From Phalacrocorax aristotelis (lineage: Eukaryota; Chordata; Aves; Suliformes; Phalacrocoracidae), in NCBI RefSeq assembly GCF_949628215.1, contig NC_134276.1:8459690-8523689 (forward strand): a stretch of 64,000 nucleotides of DNA. The letters are read 5' to 3'. A program made the translations under genes and the position numbers. The notes beneath the pieces were generated by a model that was given only the letters and a program-made list of their open reading frames with translations, did not search any database and was not told where the DNA came from. The number at the start of each line of letters is the position of its first letter. Within the stretch, counting starts at the first letter, position 1. This document shows, one piece after another, positions 1 through 33,300 of the stretch.

Positions 1-1050
1 AAGTCACTTGTGTAACAGCAGGTACCTGGGACCTGGGGGGGACAGGTTCCTCCCCAGCTGAAAGAAGCACGTCAGAGAACACAGAAGAGGTGGGGACATG
101 TAGGCACTGCTGTGGTTGGACTAGGACTAGGACTGGGACTGCACCCGGAACTGGGATTAGGAGGAACAGGGACATGATCTTTTAAATTTTTTTTTAAGAA
201 TAGGAAAGAAGCCTAAATACCTTGTCTAGTCTGACAGTGCCTCTGCTTGCTGCAGGGCAGGCGTTTATGTGGCACTGTCGCTCCAAGAGTTCTCCTGAGC
301 TTATTTAAGTTACCCTGAAAGTTTGCTGATACTTGGGACTAGTCTGAGAGCAACCAGTTCTGCTTTCCCCGGCCACGGAGAACAAATTGCAGCCTGATTT
401 GAGATTGTCTTCTCAGTATGCACATAACCAGTGACGTTTTTATTGGATTGGAGCTGGATAAAAAGACCAATGCGTTACATTTGGAAGTGAGAACAAGTTC
501 AAAGGGAACCACAATTGGCTTTATTCTAACACTAATTGAAACAGCAGTGTAACACACCTGAAGGACAGCTCATCAGGCTTCGGGGGTGCTGCTGAGATTC
601 CCCGAAGTTGTGTCAGATACATGCATTGTTAGTTCCTTGTTGTTTTGTTCAGTGGGAAATCATTTTAATTACGCCTAATGCAAGACCCGATACGGCCATC
701 TCTCCTGTAAGACCATTTCCAACAGGTGGGTGACAATAGTGGAAGTGACCGTAGCCTGCCGTAGTTACTCAGGCGTGTCCCTGAAAACGCAGTTCCCCAG
801 GCTGCTGCACTTGACCTCCCACCTCACCACCTGGGCCGTGCCACAGTGCAGGATGTTGCCTCCAAGGCCAGTCGTCGTCTTCTAGAATTATTCTGTCACA
901 CCTGCAGCAATTCAGGAAGCTTAGGAGGCTCCGCTCTACTGCTGTTATTGCTCTTCCTGCTGTTTGCAGTTAACTTCCTGTATGTAGAATGTAGAAGTGA
1001 TACAATTTAGCATTCAGCTAAATATTTCCTTTTTTTTTTTCTCTTAACAG
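1..1050 (+). other. CCDC90B: Last intron of CCDC90B
   Basis: This stretch precedes the acceptor (T-tract then CTCTTAACAG) of the CCDC90B terminal exon. I see no upstream CCDC90B coding exon in it; the preceding exons must lie left of the window. A few imperfect GGACTA-like hexamers occur near 118-160. Nothing else is recognised. Confidence 0.6.
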
Positions 1051-1106
1051 CTTCAGTATTTACTTGCTTGGCAATAGCACTGGGATTTTACAGGTTCTGG
1101 AAATAG
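1051..1106 (+). CDS. CCDC90B: CCDC90B, C-terminal coding exon (partial gene)
   Basis: A long T-tract and CTCTTAACAG acceptor are followed by a phase-1 exon reading SVFTCLAIALGFYRFWK and a TAG stop at 1104-1106. This matches, from memory, the C-terminal tail of vertebrate CCDC90B, a mitochondrial coiled-coil protein related to MCUR1. The tail is a hydrophobic membrane segment ending in a short basic/aromatic cap. Only 17 complete codons plus the stop lie here, and all other exons are off the left edge. The gene is convergent with ANKRD42, as I recall for human, which supports the call. The exon is too short to prove by itself; the identity rests on the near-exact tail match plus synteny. Confidence 0.87.
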
Positions 1107-1733
1107 ATTGAAATGGAGCGACTGCACCAAATACAGATGGAGGAAAGGCCACCTCCAGTTAGATATTCATGTTTGCCCTGTAGATAACCTTGGTACCTTT
1201 CTGGTTTGGTATTCTTACTGTGTGCTAAAGGTGTTTTTCTGTCTATGTAACACTAAAGATAAAAAGAATTGGGGGGAAGGGGACGAGTAGTAATATTTCG
1301 TTGTCCCCTACTGAATACTGTATTTATTTCAAAGGACTTCTTATGCTAAATCAGAAAGTGTTTCCTAATGTGTTTTAGAATTAATTTTGTTTTCTTTTGG
1401 AATATTCTCAAGGGAACATTCTCACTCTCAGCTCCTCCCAAAATGGAAATGTTGGATATGTCCTTGAAATGGAAATACTGTTCCCAAGTTAGGAGTGCTA
1501 ATGCCAGATTCCAGCGGATCTACTCTGATCCAAGTCAGTTAAGCTTAAATGTAGGATCTGGATTTTTGCTTTCAGTCTGTTCCTCTCTTTTCTGTCGGAT
1601 TGAAGCATGGCCCTTTGGGTTTTTTTTATTTATATTTAAAGACACACTCCAAGGCCTTTACTAAAAAATTCTTGTTGAAAACTGGTTTACATAAACTTAA
1701 TCTTACATAAACTAAAATGTCTCCATAGATTGA

Positions 1734-1759
1734 TTTTTTTTTTTTTTGTGTGTGTGTGT
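1734..1759. repeat. (T)n(TG)n microsatellite
   Basis: About 14 T followed by about six TG units, inside the inferred CCDC90B 3' UTR. Likely length-polymorphic. Confidence 0.85.
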
Positions 1760-2385
1760 CTTTTGCAATTTCCTTAACCCCAGAGGTCAACAGAACGGGA
1801 GAACTTCTCTGGCTTTGCCTCTCCAAGGGGAAATGCCTCCCCTCTCAGCACCTCCATACAGCCCTGGGGCAGATAAGTGCTCTTAACTCCTCCCTTCAAG
1901 GAGTGCAGAGTATTTCCAGTAAACCCTCGCATATCCTCTGGGCAGAGGATCTGGCCTGTAACATGGAAATACTCGGCACCTCCGTGGTGCCAGTGTGGTG
2001 GTTGTCCTCCTCCCGTCTTTGCGCTCCTCGGGGTTGTTGTCTAGTCCCACGGGACGCACGGACACCCCTAACGCCTGGCGAAGCCCCTCCGTCTTCTGCA
2101 AGGACTGACCAACCCCTGTCGCAGAGATGGGGCGCAGCAGGTGGATGGCTTCCAAAATGGAAGCAGTTGTGCCAGTGCTTGGTTTGATTCTTTTAATAAG
2201 ACAATAATTTTAAAAAAATCCTTGCTGGGTTAAACTTTCAAGAGTAGGCCCTCTATGGGCTAAGGAGTGTGTAGTACGATTAGCGACACTTTTTTATTGC
2301 AGCTTTATTCTGTTTACAGTTGAACTTGCTTGTATACTGCCAATTATTATAATCTGTGCATTTATTTATTATCTTCATTTAAGAA

Positions 2386-2391
2386 AATAAA
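2386..2391 (+). terminator. Candidate CCDC90B poly(A) signal
   Basis: Canonical AATAAA about 1.28 kb after the CCDC90B stop, followed by a T-rich stretch. It is the first canonical hexamer I see on this strand after the stop, and it lies before the CR1 fragment at 2650. Confidence 0.5.
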
Positions 2392-2649
2392 ATTACTTTC
2401 TTTTATTTGCTATTTGACTATCTGAGAGACTTGAATAGAGATTACCAGGCTGTAAAAAGGTGGGCTCTACAGCAGGCACAGTGCTACTGGAATGGGAGCT
2501 GAGGCTGCTTTTTCTGTTGTTTGTCAAATAGGCACGGGTGCTGGCAGCAAGGATCTGGGCAGGTGCCCGGCAGCCACCTCTGTCTGTTGTAACTGTTGTG
2601 TGTACAAATCCATCTTTGTTTATAGCATACACATTTCTGAGGTTCCCTG

Positions 2650-3081
2650 AATTGTAGAATCGTTTATGTTGGAGAAGGCCTTCAAGATCATCGTGTCCAA
2701 CTGTTAGCCTAACTCGGCAGAACTGGGTTAAACAATGACCCTAAACCTTTTAAATACCCGCAGGGATGGTGACTCCCCCACCTCTCTGGGCAGCCTGTTC
2801 CAATGTCTGACCACTCTTTCCGTAAAGGAATTTTGTCTAATATCCAATCTAAACCTCCCCTGACACAGCTTAAGGCCATTTCCTCTCATCCTATCACTAG
2901 AGACCTGGGAGAAGAGGCAGACCCCCACCTCACTACAGCCTCCTTTCAGGTAGGTGTATAGAGCGGTAAGGTCTCCCCTCAGCCTCCTCTTCTCCAGGCT
3001 AAACACCCCCAGCTCCCTCAGCCGCTCCCAATCACACTTGTTCTCCAGACCCTTCACCAGCTTTGTTGCCCTTCCCTGGAC
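2650..3081 (-). mobile_element. CR1 LINE fragment, 3' end of ORF2
   Basis: The minus strand encodes the typical CR1 ORF2 C-terminus (for example [19 protein letters not shown] and [16 protein letters not shown]). It ends at low coordinates in the usual CR1 3' tail of the GTAGAATCGTTTATGTTGG type. The copy is 5'-truncated. The frame is open for about 109 codons but no RT domain remains, so it is a dead insertion between the convergent ends of CCDC90B and ANKRD42. Confidence 0.92.
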
Positions 3082-3784
3082 ACAAAATAACTCAGATTGA
3101 TCGCCTGTGCTGTTCCTGCATGAGAATTTAGCACCAGCGGTGCTGTAGGAAATAGCTGCAGTAGCAGCTTCTCACCACTGTCATCCCCTACATGCAGAAG
3201 TGGGTTCTAGAGGCTGAATTTCTCCTCTCTACTCTGACACAAGCCTTATGCTGTAACTCAGCGTGCCTCTCCCCAGCCTGTGCCCACAAAAATGATTTAT
3301 CAGTACCTTTGAAATTGTTTCCTTTGGTACCGAAGGAGAGGGCAGATCAGGATCCACGCCCATGCAAATTAACCTTATAGTGCAAGGATTTCTTACTGGA
3401 ATCAAAGCTTAAAATATGCATCATGAGGGTTTCAGAGGGAAAATAATTTCACAATAGCACAGAGATGAGAGGAAAAAATCTGTATGTGAAGTCATGAAAT
3501 GACTTTTGGGCATGGAGGAGAGGTCAGGATTGCCGTTTCCAACCACAGCACGCCCCAGAACAGAGTGAACTCTTCAGCCCTGAGTTAGAGGCTTTCCACT
3601 GCAGTTCATCTGGCACCTCATGGAAGGAATATCCTCCCGGCTCATTCAGGAATGACTTGAAAATGAGAAGTGAGGGGCCTGGCACCCGTCTGCAGCCGAG
3701 CGAGTACTTCTCCCAGACTTTGTACTGTGGTTCCACACTGAAGGTCCTTTCTGACTTTTTAGGAGGCAAGGTGCTTTTTTATCT
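3082..3784. other. Gap between convergent genes
   Basis: Between the CR1 fragment and the ANKRD42 poly(A) signal. Short ORFs occur on both strands but none resembles a known protein. I see no RNA gene. Confidence 0.5.
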
Positions 3785-3790
3785 TTTATT
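3785..3790 (-). terminator. Candidate ANKRD42 poly(A) signal
   Basis: TTTATT on the plus strand, so AATAAA on the minus strand, in an A/T-rich stretch about 335 bp after the ANKRD42 stop at 4123. Implies a short 3' UTR at about 3765-4122. Confidence 0.5.
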
Positions 3791-4122
3791 ATTATTTTTA
3801 AGGCAGTAGTACAAAACAGAAGAGATAGTTTGCTCAGACCTAGTAGGACCTCTGACAGGGCTGTAGTTAACTTGAAATCTTATGTTGTGATTTGCAACAC
3901 TGTTGCTAAGCTACCACCTGGATAGAAAGAGAAGTCTTACTTATTTTTCTAATAGAGGTGCTACTGCTTTGATTTATAATATTTTCTATCCCAGAGAACT
4001 AAAACAATAGTTCAGTGAAATTCAGTGGGCCACAGCTCATCTGGGGAGCTGGGCTACGCAAACTTTGCATTGTCCAGCATGTTCTACCTCCTCGGTGGGC
4101 AGCCCCTCGTCGGGTTCCTCCC

Positions 4123-26676
<22,554 letters not shown>

Positions 26677-27136
26677 GGCGGCCCCCCACAGCAGCGGCGG
26701 CCGAGAGCTCGCCACTCTCACCGGGAGCCTGCCGCACTCGCCGCACCCTTCTCCTCCTCCTCCTGCCTCTCTCCGCGCCCAGCGCCGCACGGGGGTTGCT
26801 ATGGGCACAGCGGGCGCTGCCCCCGGGCTCGCCATCCCCGCGGGGAGGCGGCGGCGGCGGCGGCGGGAGGAGGAAAATGGCGGGCGGGGAGAGAGGGAGA
26901 GGAGGCCGCGGCCGCGGTGCCTCGGGGAGAGTGCGGGGCCGGGACGGCGGGGCCGCTCTCCCTTAGGGAGGGACGGAGGACTTGTCCGGAGGATGGGGTC
27001 GTCCGTATGAGCCGCAATACGGTGCGACCCATCCCCCTGTGAATGGCTGTAGTGCGCAAGGTGTAGGGTGGCAGGAGGGGATTTGCATTGCCCGGTGGTG
27101 CTTTTTGGCAGCCCTGGGCTCGTCTTCACGGCATTC

Positions 27137-27955
27137 ATAGAATCATGGAATGGTTTGGGTTGGAAGGGACCTTTAGAGGCCATCTAGTCCAACCCCCTGC
27201 AGTGAGCAGGGTCATCTTCAACTAGATCAGGTTGCTCAGAGCCCGGCCAGCCTGACCTGGAATGTTTCCAGGGATGAGGCATCTGCCACCTCTCTGGGCA
27301 ACCTGGGCCAGCACTTCACCACCCTTACTGTAAAAAAATTTTTCCTTATATCTCGTCTGAATCTACCCTCCTTTAGTTTGGAACCATCACCTCTTGTCCT
27401 GTCACAACAGGCCTTGCTGAAGAGGTTGCCCCCATCTTTCCTGTAGTCCTCCTCTAAGCACTGGAAGGCCACAAGAAGGTCTCCCCGCAGCCTTCTCTTC
27501 CCCAGGCTGAACAGCCCCAACTCTCCCAGCCTGGCCTCACAGCAGAGGGGCTCCAGCCCTCAGATCATTTTTGTGGCCTCCTTTGGACCCACTCCAACAG
27601 GTCCATGCCCCTCCTGTGCTGAGGACCCTAGAGCTGGACATAGCACTGCCGGGGGGTCTCCCCAGAGCGGAGCAGAGGGGCAGAATCCCCTCCCTCACCC
27701 TGCTGCCCATGCTGCTTTTGATGCAGCCCAGGATATGGTTGGCCTTCTGGGCTGCGAGCGCACATTGCTGGCTCACGTCCAGCTTTTCATCCACCAGCAA
27801 CCCCAAGTCCTTCTCAGCAGGGCTGCTCTGAATCCCTTCATCCCCCAGCCTGTATGGCTACTGGGGGCTGCCCCGACCCAGGTGCAGGACCTTGCACTTG
27901 GTCTTGCTGAACCTCATGAGGTTCTCACAGGCCCACCCGTTCCTCAGGGAGAAGT
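27137..27955 (-). mobile_element. CR1 LINE fragment (different subfamily)
   Basis: Starts at low coordinates with the 3' tail CATAGAATCATGGAATGG and GGTTGGAAGGGACC. Minus-strand pieces read [26 protein letters not shown] and LGLLVDEKLDVSQQCA-type CR1 ORF2 C-terminal sequence, but frames are shifted and stopped. About 820 bp. Its tail differs from the copies at 2.6, 14.5 and 18.5 kb, so it is another CR1 subfamily. It sits just upstream of the ANKRD42 CpG island. Confidence 0.9.
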
Positions 27956-28289
27956 GTAACAAATCAGTATCTCAATTTTGATACCATCAGTGATGTACTG
28001 ACCAAGAGGTATTTAACCCGATTTATGCTCTCCCTGCAGCACAATCCAACTCCAATCCCCATCTGCCCCCTCTCTCTGTACTCAGCTGTTCGCAGGGTAC
28101 AAGGGGGATGTTTTTTCCCCCTGCAGTTACATGGTCCTGCTCCTCGTTCCCCTCCACCAAAACCACCTGGTGCCCTGGAGGGAAGCCAGGTTCCTTTGAT
28201 GGGGGAAAAAAAGAGCACCCTGCATTTCCAGAGTCCTGCTTGCAGACAGGACAAACTCTTCCCAATCAGATTTAAAGGTGTGCATTGAT

Positions 28290-28490
28290 AATTACATGGA
28301 CCAAGTAAGGTCCATTCAGAGATTAACCATCCTTGTCATTAGAAAGTTGCCATAAATCCTCCTGCTGCTACTTATAGGTCTCTTTTTATTCTATCCCTAG
28401 TAGGCTGTGTAATCTGTTCCCTTTTTCTAACAGCCTTCTACATATTTAAAGACATCACATCTCTGCTCAGCCTCCTCTGAAGTTCAATTT
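28290..28490 (-). mobile_element. Degenerate ancient CR1 fragment
   Basis: Sequence such as TTCTACATATTTAAAGACAT, then CACATCTCTGCTCAGCCTCC, resembles the CR1 segment just before the ORF2 C-terminus (compare CTCCCCTCAGCCTCC in the younger copies). Strongly diverged; edges uncertain. Confidence 0.4.
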
Positions 28491-29780
28491 GTATGATTTA
28501 AGAGACGTTTACAATACTAACATAAATTGTTAGGACATAAATTGTCAGTTGGGCCAAGCCTACATCCCCCTTTTCCAGGAAGAAGTTGTAACAAGTAACC
28601 CAGGAGTAGCTGCCTGCAGCACAGCCCCAGCCACACACACCACCCCATGGGCTGACTTGTCCCTCACCCATCTCCGATGTATTTTTATTCCTCTAGCCTT
28701 TCTCTAAACAAAAGGTAGTTTCAAGGTTGACACCTAGAATACGGCACACTCACAACTATAGCTACAACCTTAACATGACAGTCAAGGAATTAGTCACATC
28801 TTAAAAACTCCTTGAAGCCTGGTTGTGAAGATGGGAAGAAGCATCGCAGCTGACAGCAAAATCACCTTCACAACTGTTCATTTCTACTTGTATCATACGC
28901 TAAGGGTGAATTCTGATCTCGCAATTATCCTCACCACAAGAACAACACACTAGGACTGTGACATTGCTCTTGGACTTTTAGCACTTACGCCTTGCTCCAG
29001 CAGGTTTAAAAATATGCGCTATACACATGGCAGAGTGAATGAAACATTAAATGCATATTGTCCTAAGACACACAATTGTATTATTTATTTCCACTCCCAC
29101 GAATGTGCCAGCCACACAAACCCATTACTGAAAGGAAGACTCACACTCAAATATATGCTTAATTTTATTTATTACATTTAAGAAATATTAACATCTCAGG
29201 ATATCTGGTTTACCATCTAAGTCCAGTCATAAGCAACAAAAAAAAAGTGTTAACCATGTTTCAAATGAGAATTCTTACATTCATTCCCCCCTGTAACGTA
29301 AAGAAAAGTTTGCTCAGCTGTATTAAATTCTTATGTGATTGACTAATGAAAAAAAAAATCATTAATAATGTCTTAACTACCAGGCATCCTGGTTTGTTAA
29401 TTGTTTGTTGGCACTTGTGTTCACATCAAGCACTCTGGTTTGTTTGTTAAAGTTTCCCCTTCTACCCAGAACTGTCTTTTTGGGTGGTTTTTTTGTTTCA
29501 ATTTTTTTTGTGGGTTTTCTTTTTTTGTTGGGTTTTTGTTTTGGGGTTTTTTGTGTGGTTTTTTTTTTAATATCTGGGTATGTAAGTTTGTTCAAATAAG
29601 TTTAAAAAGAAAAGTAGGGTTGTCTGAGAAGTTCCTGCGCTGCTTCCTTTGATAACCCACCTACAGGATAAATGAAGGAAGTTATTTGCTTTCACTTTTC
29701 TGAATCTTATTGAGCAAAAGGTTTTTTTAAATCCATTTAAACTGAAAAAAGTACAGAAACACTGTCTTCATTTGATGGTG
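28491..29780. other. Intergenic between PCF11 3' end and ANKRD42 promoter
   Basis: No gene or RNA gene seen. Contains a T/G-rich tract (29460-29575) and A/T-rich sequence with TTTATT (AATAAA on the minus strand) near 29165 that could serve as a distal PCF11 poly(A) signal. Confidence 0.5.
29460..29575. repeat. T/G-only low-complexity tract
   Basis: Long T-runs with interspersed GGG/GGGG on the plus strand, so A/C-rich in the PCF11 sense direction. Located about 250 bp beyond the main candidate PCF11 poly(A) signal. Confidence 0.75.
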
Positions 29781-29799
29781 TGCATAAACATTACACTCC

Positions 29800-30094
29800 A
29801 TATATAGCAAAAATATCTTTTATTTATAATTTACATTTCCACAAGTGAAAATTATACATTTTTACATATACTGTTTCATTCCATTAAATTTTCACGCATC
29901 TACAGAACTTTCACACAATGACACCTGAAACTGTGCAGGCAATAAGAAATTCAAATACAAAAATGTATTTATTAACCAAACAGTAGTTGAGGCCCTGCCT
30001 CAGTGGAACATTTTTATTTCATATAAAAAGTATTTGCCTTCCAGAGTTAACACAGCAGCTCTTCTGTAAAAAAAAAAATCATACCTCCATTTAT
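29800..30094 (-). other. PCF11: PCF11 3' UTR (proximal)
   Basis: A/T-rich non-coding sequence from the PCF11 stop to the candidate poly(A) site. An AATAAA also overlaps the stop region (30090-30095), another lies near 29970. Longer UTR forms ending near 29165 are possible. Confidence 0.6.
29819..29824 (-). terminator. Candidate PCF11 poly(A) signal
   Basis: AATAAA on the minus strand in an A/T-rich context, 270 bp after the stop, followed in the sense direction by GTGTAATGTTTATG, a GU-rich element. Confidence 0.55.
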
Positions 30095-30304
30095 TTAAAC
30101 AGACTCATCAGGTTCTGTTTTAATATCTGTAGATGCAGGTGTGCTCTCTTCTGCACAGGCAGTAGGGGTGTCATCAGGTTCTTCTTTGACTTTAGGCGAG
30201 TCACAGGACTCCTGTGTTTCTTGTTTAACAATGTTCAACATTATATTTAGTGGATTTTCTACAGGAGTTTTGCTGGGAGATGGTGTGCAATCAAATGATG
30301 ATGT
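30095..30304 (-). CDS. PCF11: PCF11 exon 16 (C-terminus)
   Basis: Acceptor ACTTTGCAG, then TSSFDCTPSPSKTPVENPLN, IMLNIVKQETQESCDSPKVK and an acidic end DESV, TAA. 69 codons plus stop. Human has the same SSFDCTPSPSKTPVENPLN block as I recall. Confidence 0.96.
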   Translation of the reverse strand, partial: TSSFDCTPSPSKTPVENPLNIMLNIVKQETQESCDSPKVKEEPDDTPTACAEESTPASTDIKTEPDESV

Positions 30305-33300
30305 CTGCAAAGTCAAAGCCAATGTAGCATTAACACATTAAAATAACCATTTTTAGCTTGTTATCCCTTTTACTCTTTATGAAAATGCAAGCACGGTGAT
30401 GGTCAGGCACTCAAAATCCAAACTCCTACTTTATCAAGATCCTCAGAAAACAGATATATTCTTTAATAGCATTACTTTTTCACAAGTACTTTAAAAAGGT
30501 ACCGTCCAAGCAGGGATGAAATGCTTAACTCATTACCATAACCCATTCCCTGCTGTCCCCGGCGGAACTGTAACTCCCAAAGCACTAAAAACGTCACAGA
30601 CACACCAGCACCTATTTACTCCACTTTTGCAAATTCCTAAGATTAGGCACACTACTCAACAACAAATGCATGATGTGTTTTCAAACCACGGTTCTGCTTT
30701 AGTCATGTACGACACACGAGCTGTCACGGCACATCACAACAAGAAATACACCTTTGCTAACTCTGGATTATAAACTTGCCACGCCCAAGGCCTTTGAGTC
30801 TTTGTCTAGTCATAGGCAAGAGGAACGGGTAGCACGTTCTGAACACATCTGCTCCCTGCAAAGTCAGAGATCAAGCGAACAAACTGAAAGCAGAACACTT
30901 CAAAAATGTGAAGAAGGATTCACTTACATTTTGGTAATCTTCGTAGCAAGATGGATGGTAAATCTGAAAGGGAATTATTATACATGTGAAGACATAAATT
31001 ATAACTGGATCACTGGTTTTGAGCAGAACAGTGCCAATTACACACATCACACAATTTGTCTAGAAAAACTATGGTATGAGCAGACCAAGTATGGTGTCAA
31101 ATATAAGTGGGAAAAGATTTTGTGTATGTTTGTTTAGGAAAAGTTCCTGCAGAGCCTGTTGAGCGCTGAGAATGATAAAAGCCTGGTTAAGTGTTGGGAA
31201 TCATTTGCGTACAGCCGCATACAGAAATAATTGAACCAATACCTACACCCATATTTAGAGACATTCATTCTTCTTTCAGCACTGCAGTATAAGGGAAGGC
31301 TTGTGAGCCTACACTAATGATACCAGGACTTCGTGCACTTCCAAAGGCTGAGATATTTATGTACTTGGAAGCCAGCAAAACGACCATGGGAATTCTTCAG
31401 GAGAGAAAAAGCACCTGGCCCTCTTTTGTTTTTTTCATCTAGAATTCTGTGGGGTTTTTACTATCAATAAGTATCCCATGTAAATAAAATCAGATTACCT
31501 TTTCATCTACTCTGATAGCATTCTTCAGGTGCCACTCTTCCTCTTCCTCATCCCAATACTGTTCAAATTGCTCTTGGCAAATTTCACAGCTCTGAAAAGT
31601 TATTGGAATAACAGAGAGAAACAAGGTTATTGCAATAATTTACTGAACACATGAACTTCAAGACCCTAGTAACAGCCAGCAAAGGTTCTTTTAAATTGAG
31701 ACAAATACATCAAGACTACGTGATCTTTCCTCCACAGTTTAAAAATAACATTAGAAAACTTTAATCAAAAATTGAGTTTAGTTTGCAGACTGAGCAATGA
31801 CCATCATCTGGCCTTGAAAACCGTTGTCACTTGAGAAATAGAAGCTATGCCCTTTTAAATAAGAAGCCTCTGCAAGACACTTTTCAACAATCTAGTGCTA
31901 TTTTACTGTCATGGAAGACAATCCAGTACTGGGATTTAATTAATTTTGTTTATGGCATTATATTCACTCTTCCCCTTAACCTGGAGTCTCAAATTAAAAA
32001 GGCATAACTTTTAGATGAAGTACTAACATTTTTATAGTACTTCTGTGCCAAAAAAACTTGGAGAACAAAGCACAAAAGGTACCTTTTAAAATTAAAATAA
32101 AGGCCTTCATGGCTTGATAGCTAGTTTCTCAGAGGCTTAGCATGTAAAACTAAATTGTAATTCTACCAACATTTGTATTTGATTACTACACCAATTCACC
32201 TACCAAAATACAGATCTACCAGTTTGTTTAAGTTGAGCTATTTCTTTGTCCTAATGGCTCTCTCCTACTGAAAAAGAGATTTCTGTGTCGAAGTATCAAA
32301 ACCCCAGTAAACCAAATCATTATTTGGATGACAAAGGACCATTTCCAGTTCACTTGCTCTATTTACTCTTTCTATGGAAGCATTATTAACACACTTTCCC
32401 CATTTCCATTTTGCTAGAACGATGGAATGCCAGTGAGTGTGAAGCTTGTTAACTACAGCTGATGTATACTACTATCTGCCCCGGGAAACAACCATTGCAT
32501 ACACAAATACACCAGCTACAAAGTAGCTGCTCAGAGGTCCAAGAAGACGACTTCAGTCTACATGGCACCCACTGTATGAAATAATGCTGTCTTTGAAGTA
32601 TTAGATGATTCTCAGCCTCTGGGCTAATGAAAGCAAGCTGACACTTACCTCAACTGCTCCAGCTGGTCCAGCAGGGACACTCTGAAACTCCTTCTCTTTC
32701 GCAGCTTCTTGTGTCTTCAACACAACCTCTTCATGAGCTTTTTCAAAAAACTGGCTTTTTGCACGCTCCTCTAGATCAGCTATTTCTTCAAATTCAATCC
32801 AGTCCTAAGGAAAGAAGTTTTCATTCACACTCACTGACGAATAGCCAGAAATGTTCAAAAAATAGATATCAAGGGAAAGAAAAAAATAGAGATCCCGAAA
32901 GTACCGTATTTAATAAACCTCACTTCATTAAAACTGAAACGCTCCTCACATGCAGCATTACAACAGCGCATGCTTTCTCATACCACAACATTTCAAAAAT
33001 TCATTTTCCAGAAAAACCACTATCCTTCAGATTCCATTCCATTCTCAGTGTGACCAAGACAGTCCCAATATCTTCAAACTGTTTATAGTTCATCACAGAA
33101 TTGCCTTTTGTGTTTTGACAGGCATTTGAGAACTACCTGAAATATCTAAGACACCATTGTTCACCAAATGCCAGCTCCTGTGATGATGTACATTTCAAGT
33201 GCAATCCTACAGCACAAAGGTAAGTAAAACACAGAATCCAGCCTGTAACTTAGAAGACACACCGTGCATTACTTACTGTTAAACTGTAGTACCATCTTCT

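Larger units (their letters stand above)
1107..2410 (+). other. CCDC90B: CCDC90B 3' UTR (probable)
   Basis: Non-coding sequence from the CCDC90B stop to just past the first clear AATAAA on this strand (2386-2391). No convincing ORF is present; the short frames here lack family resemblance. It includes a T-run followed by a TG microsatellite. The end is inferred from the poly(A) signal only. Confidence 0.55.
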
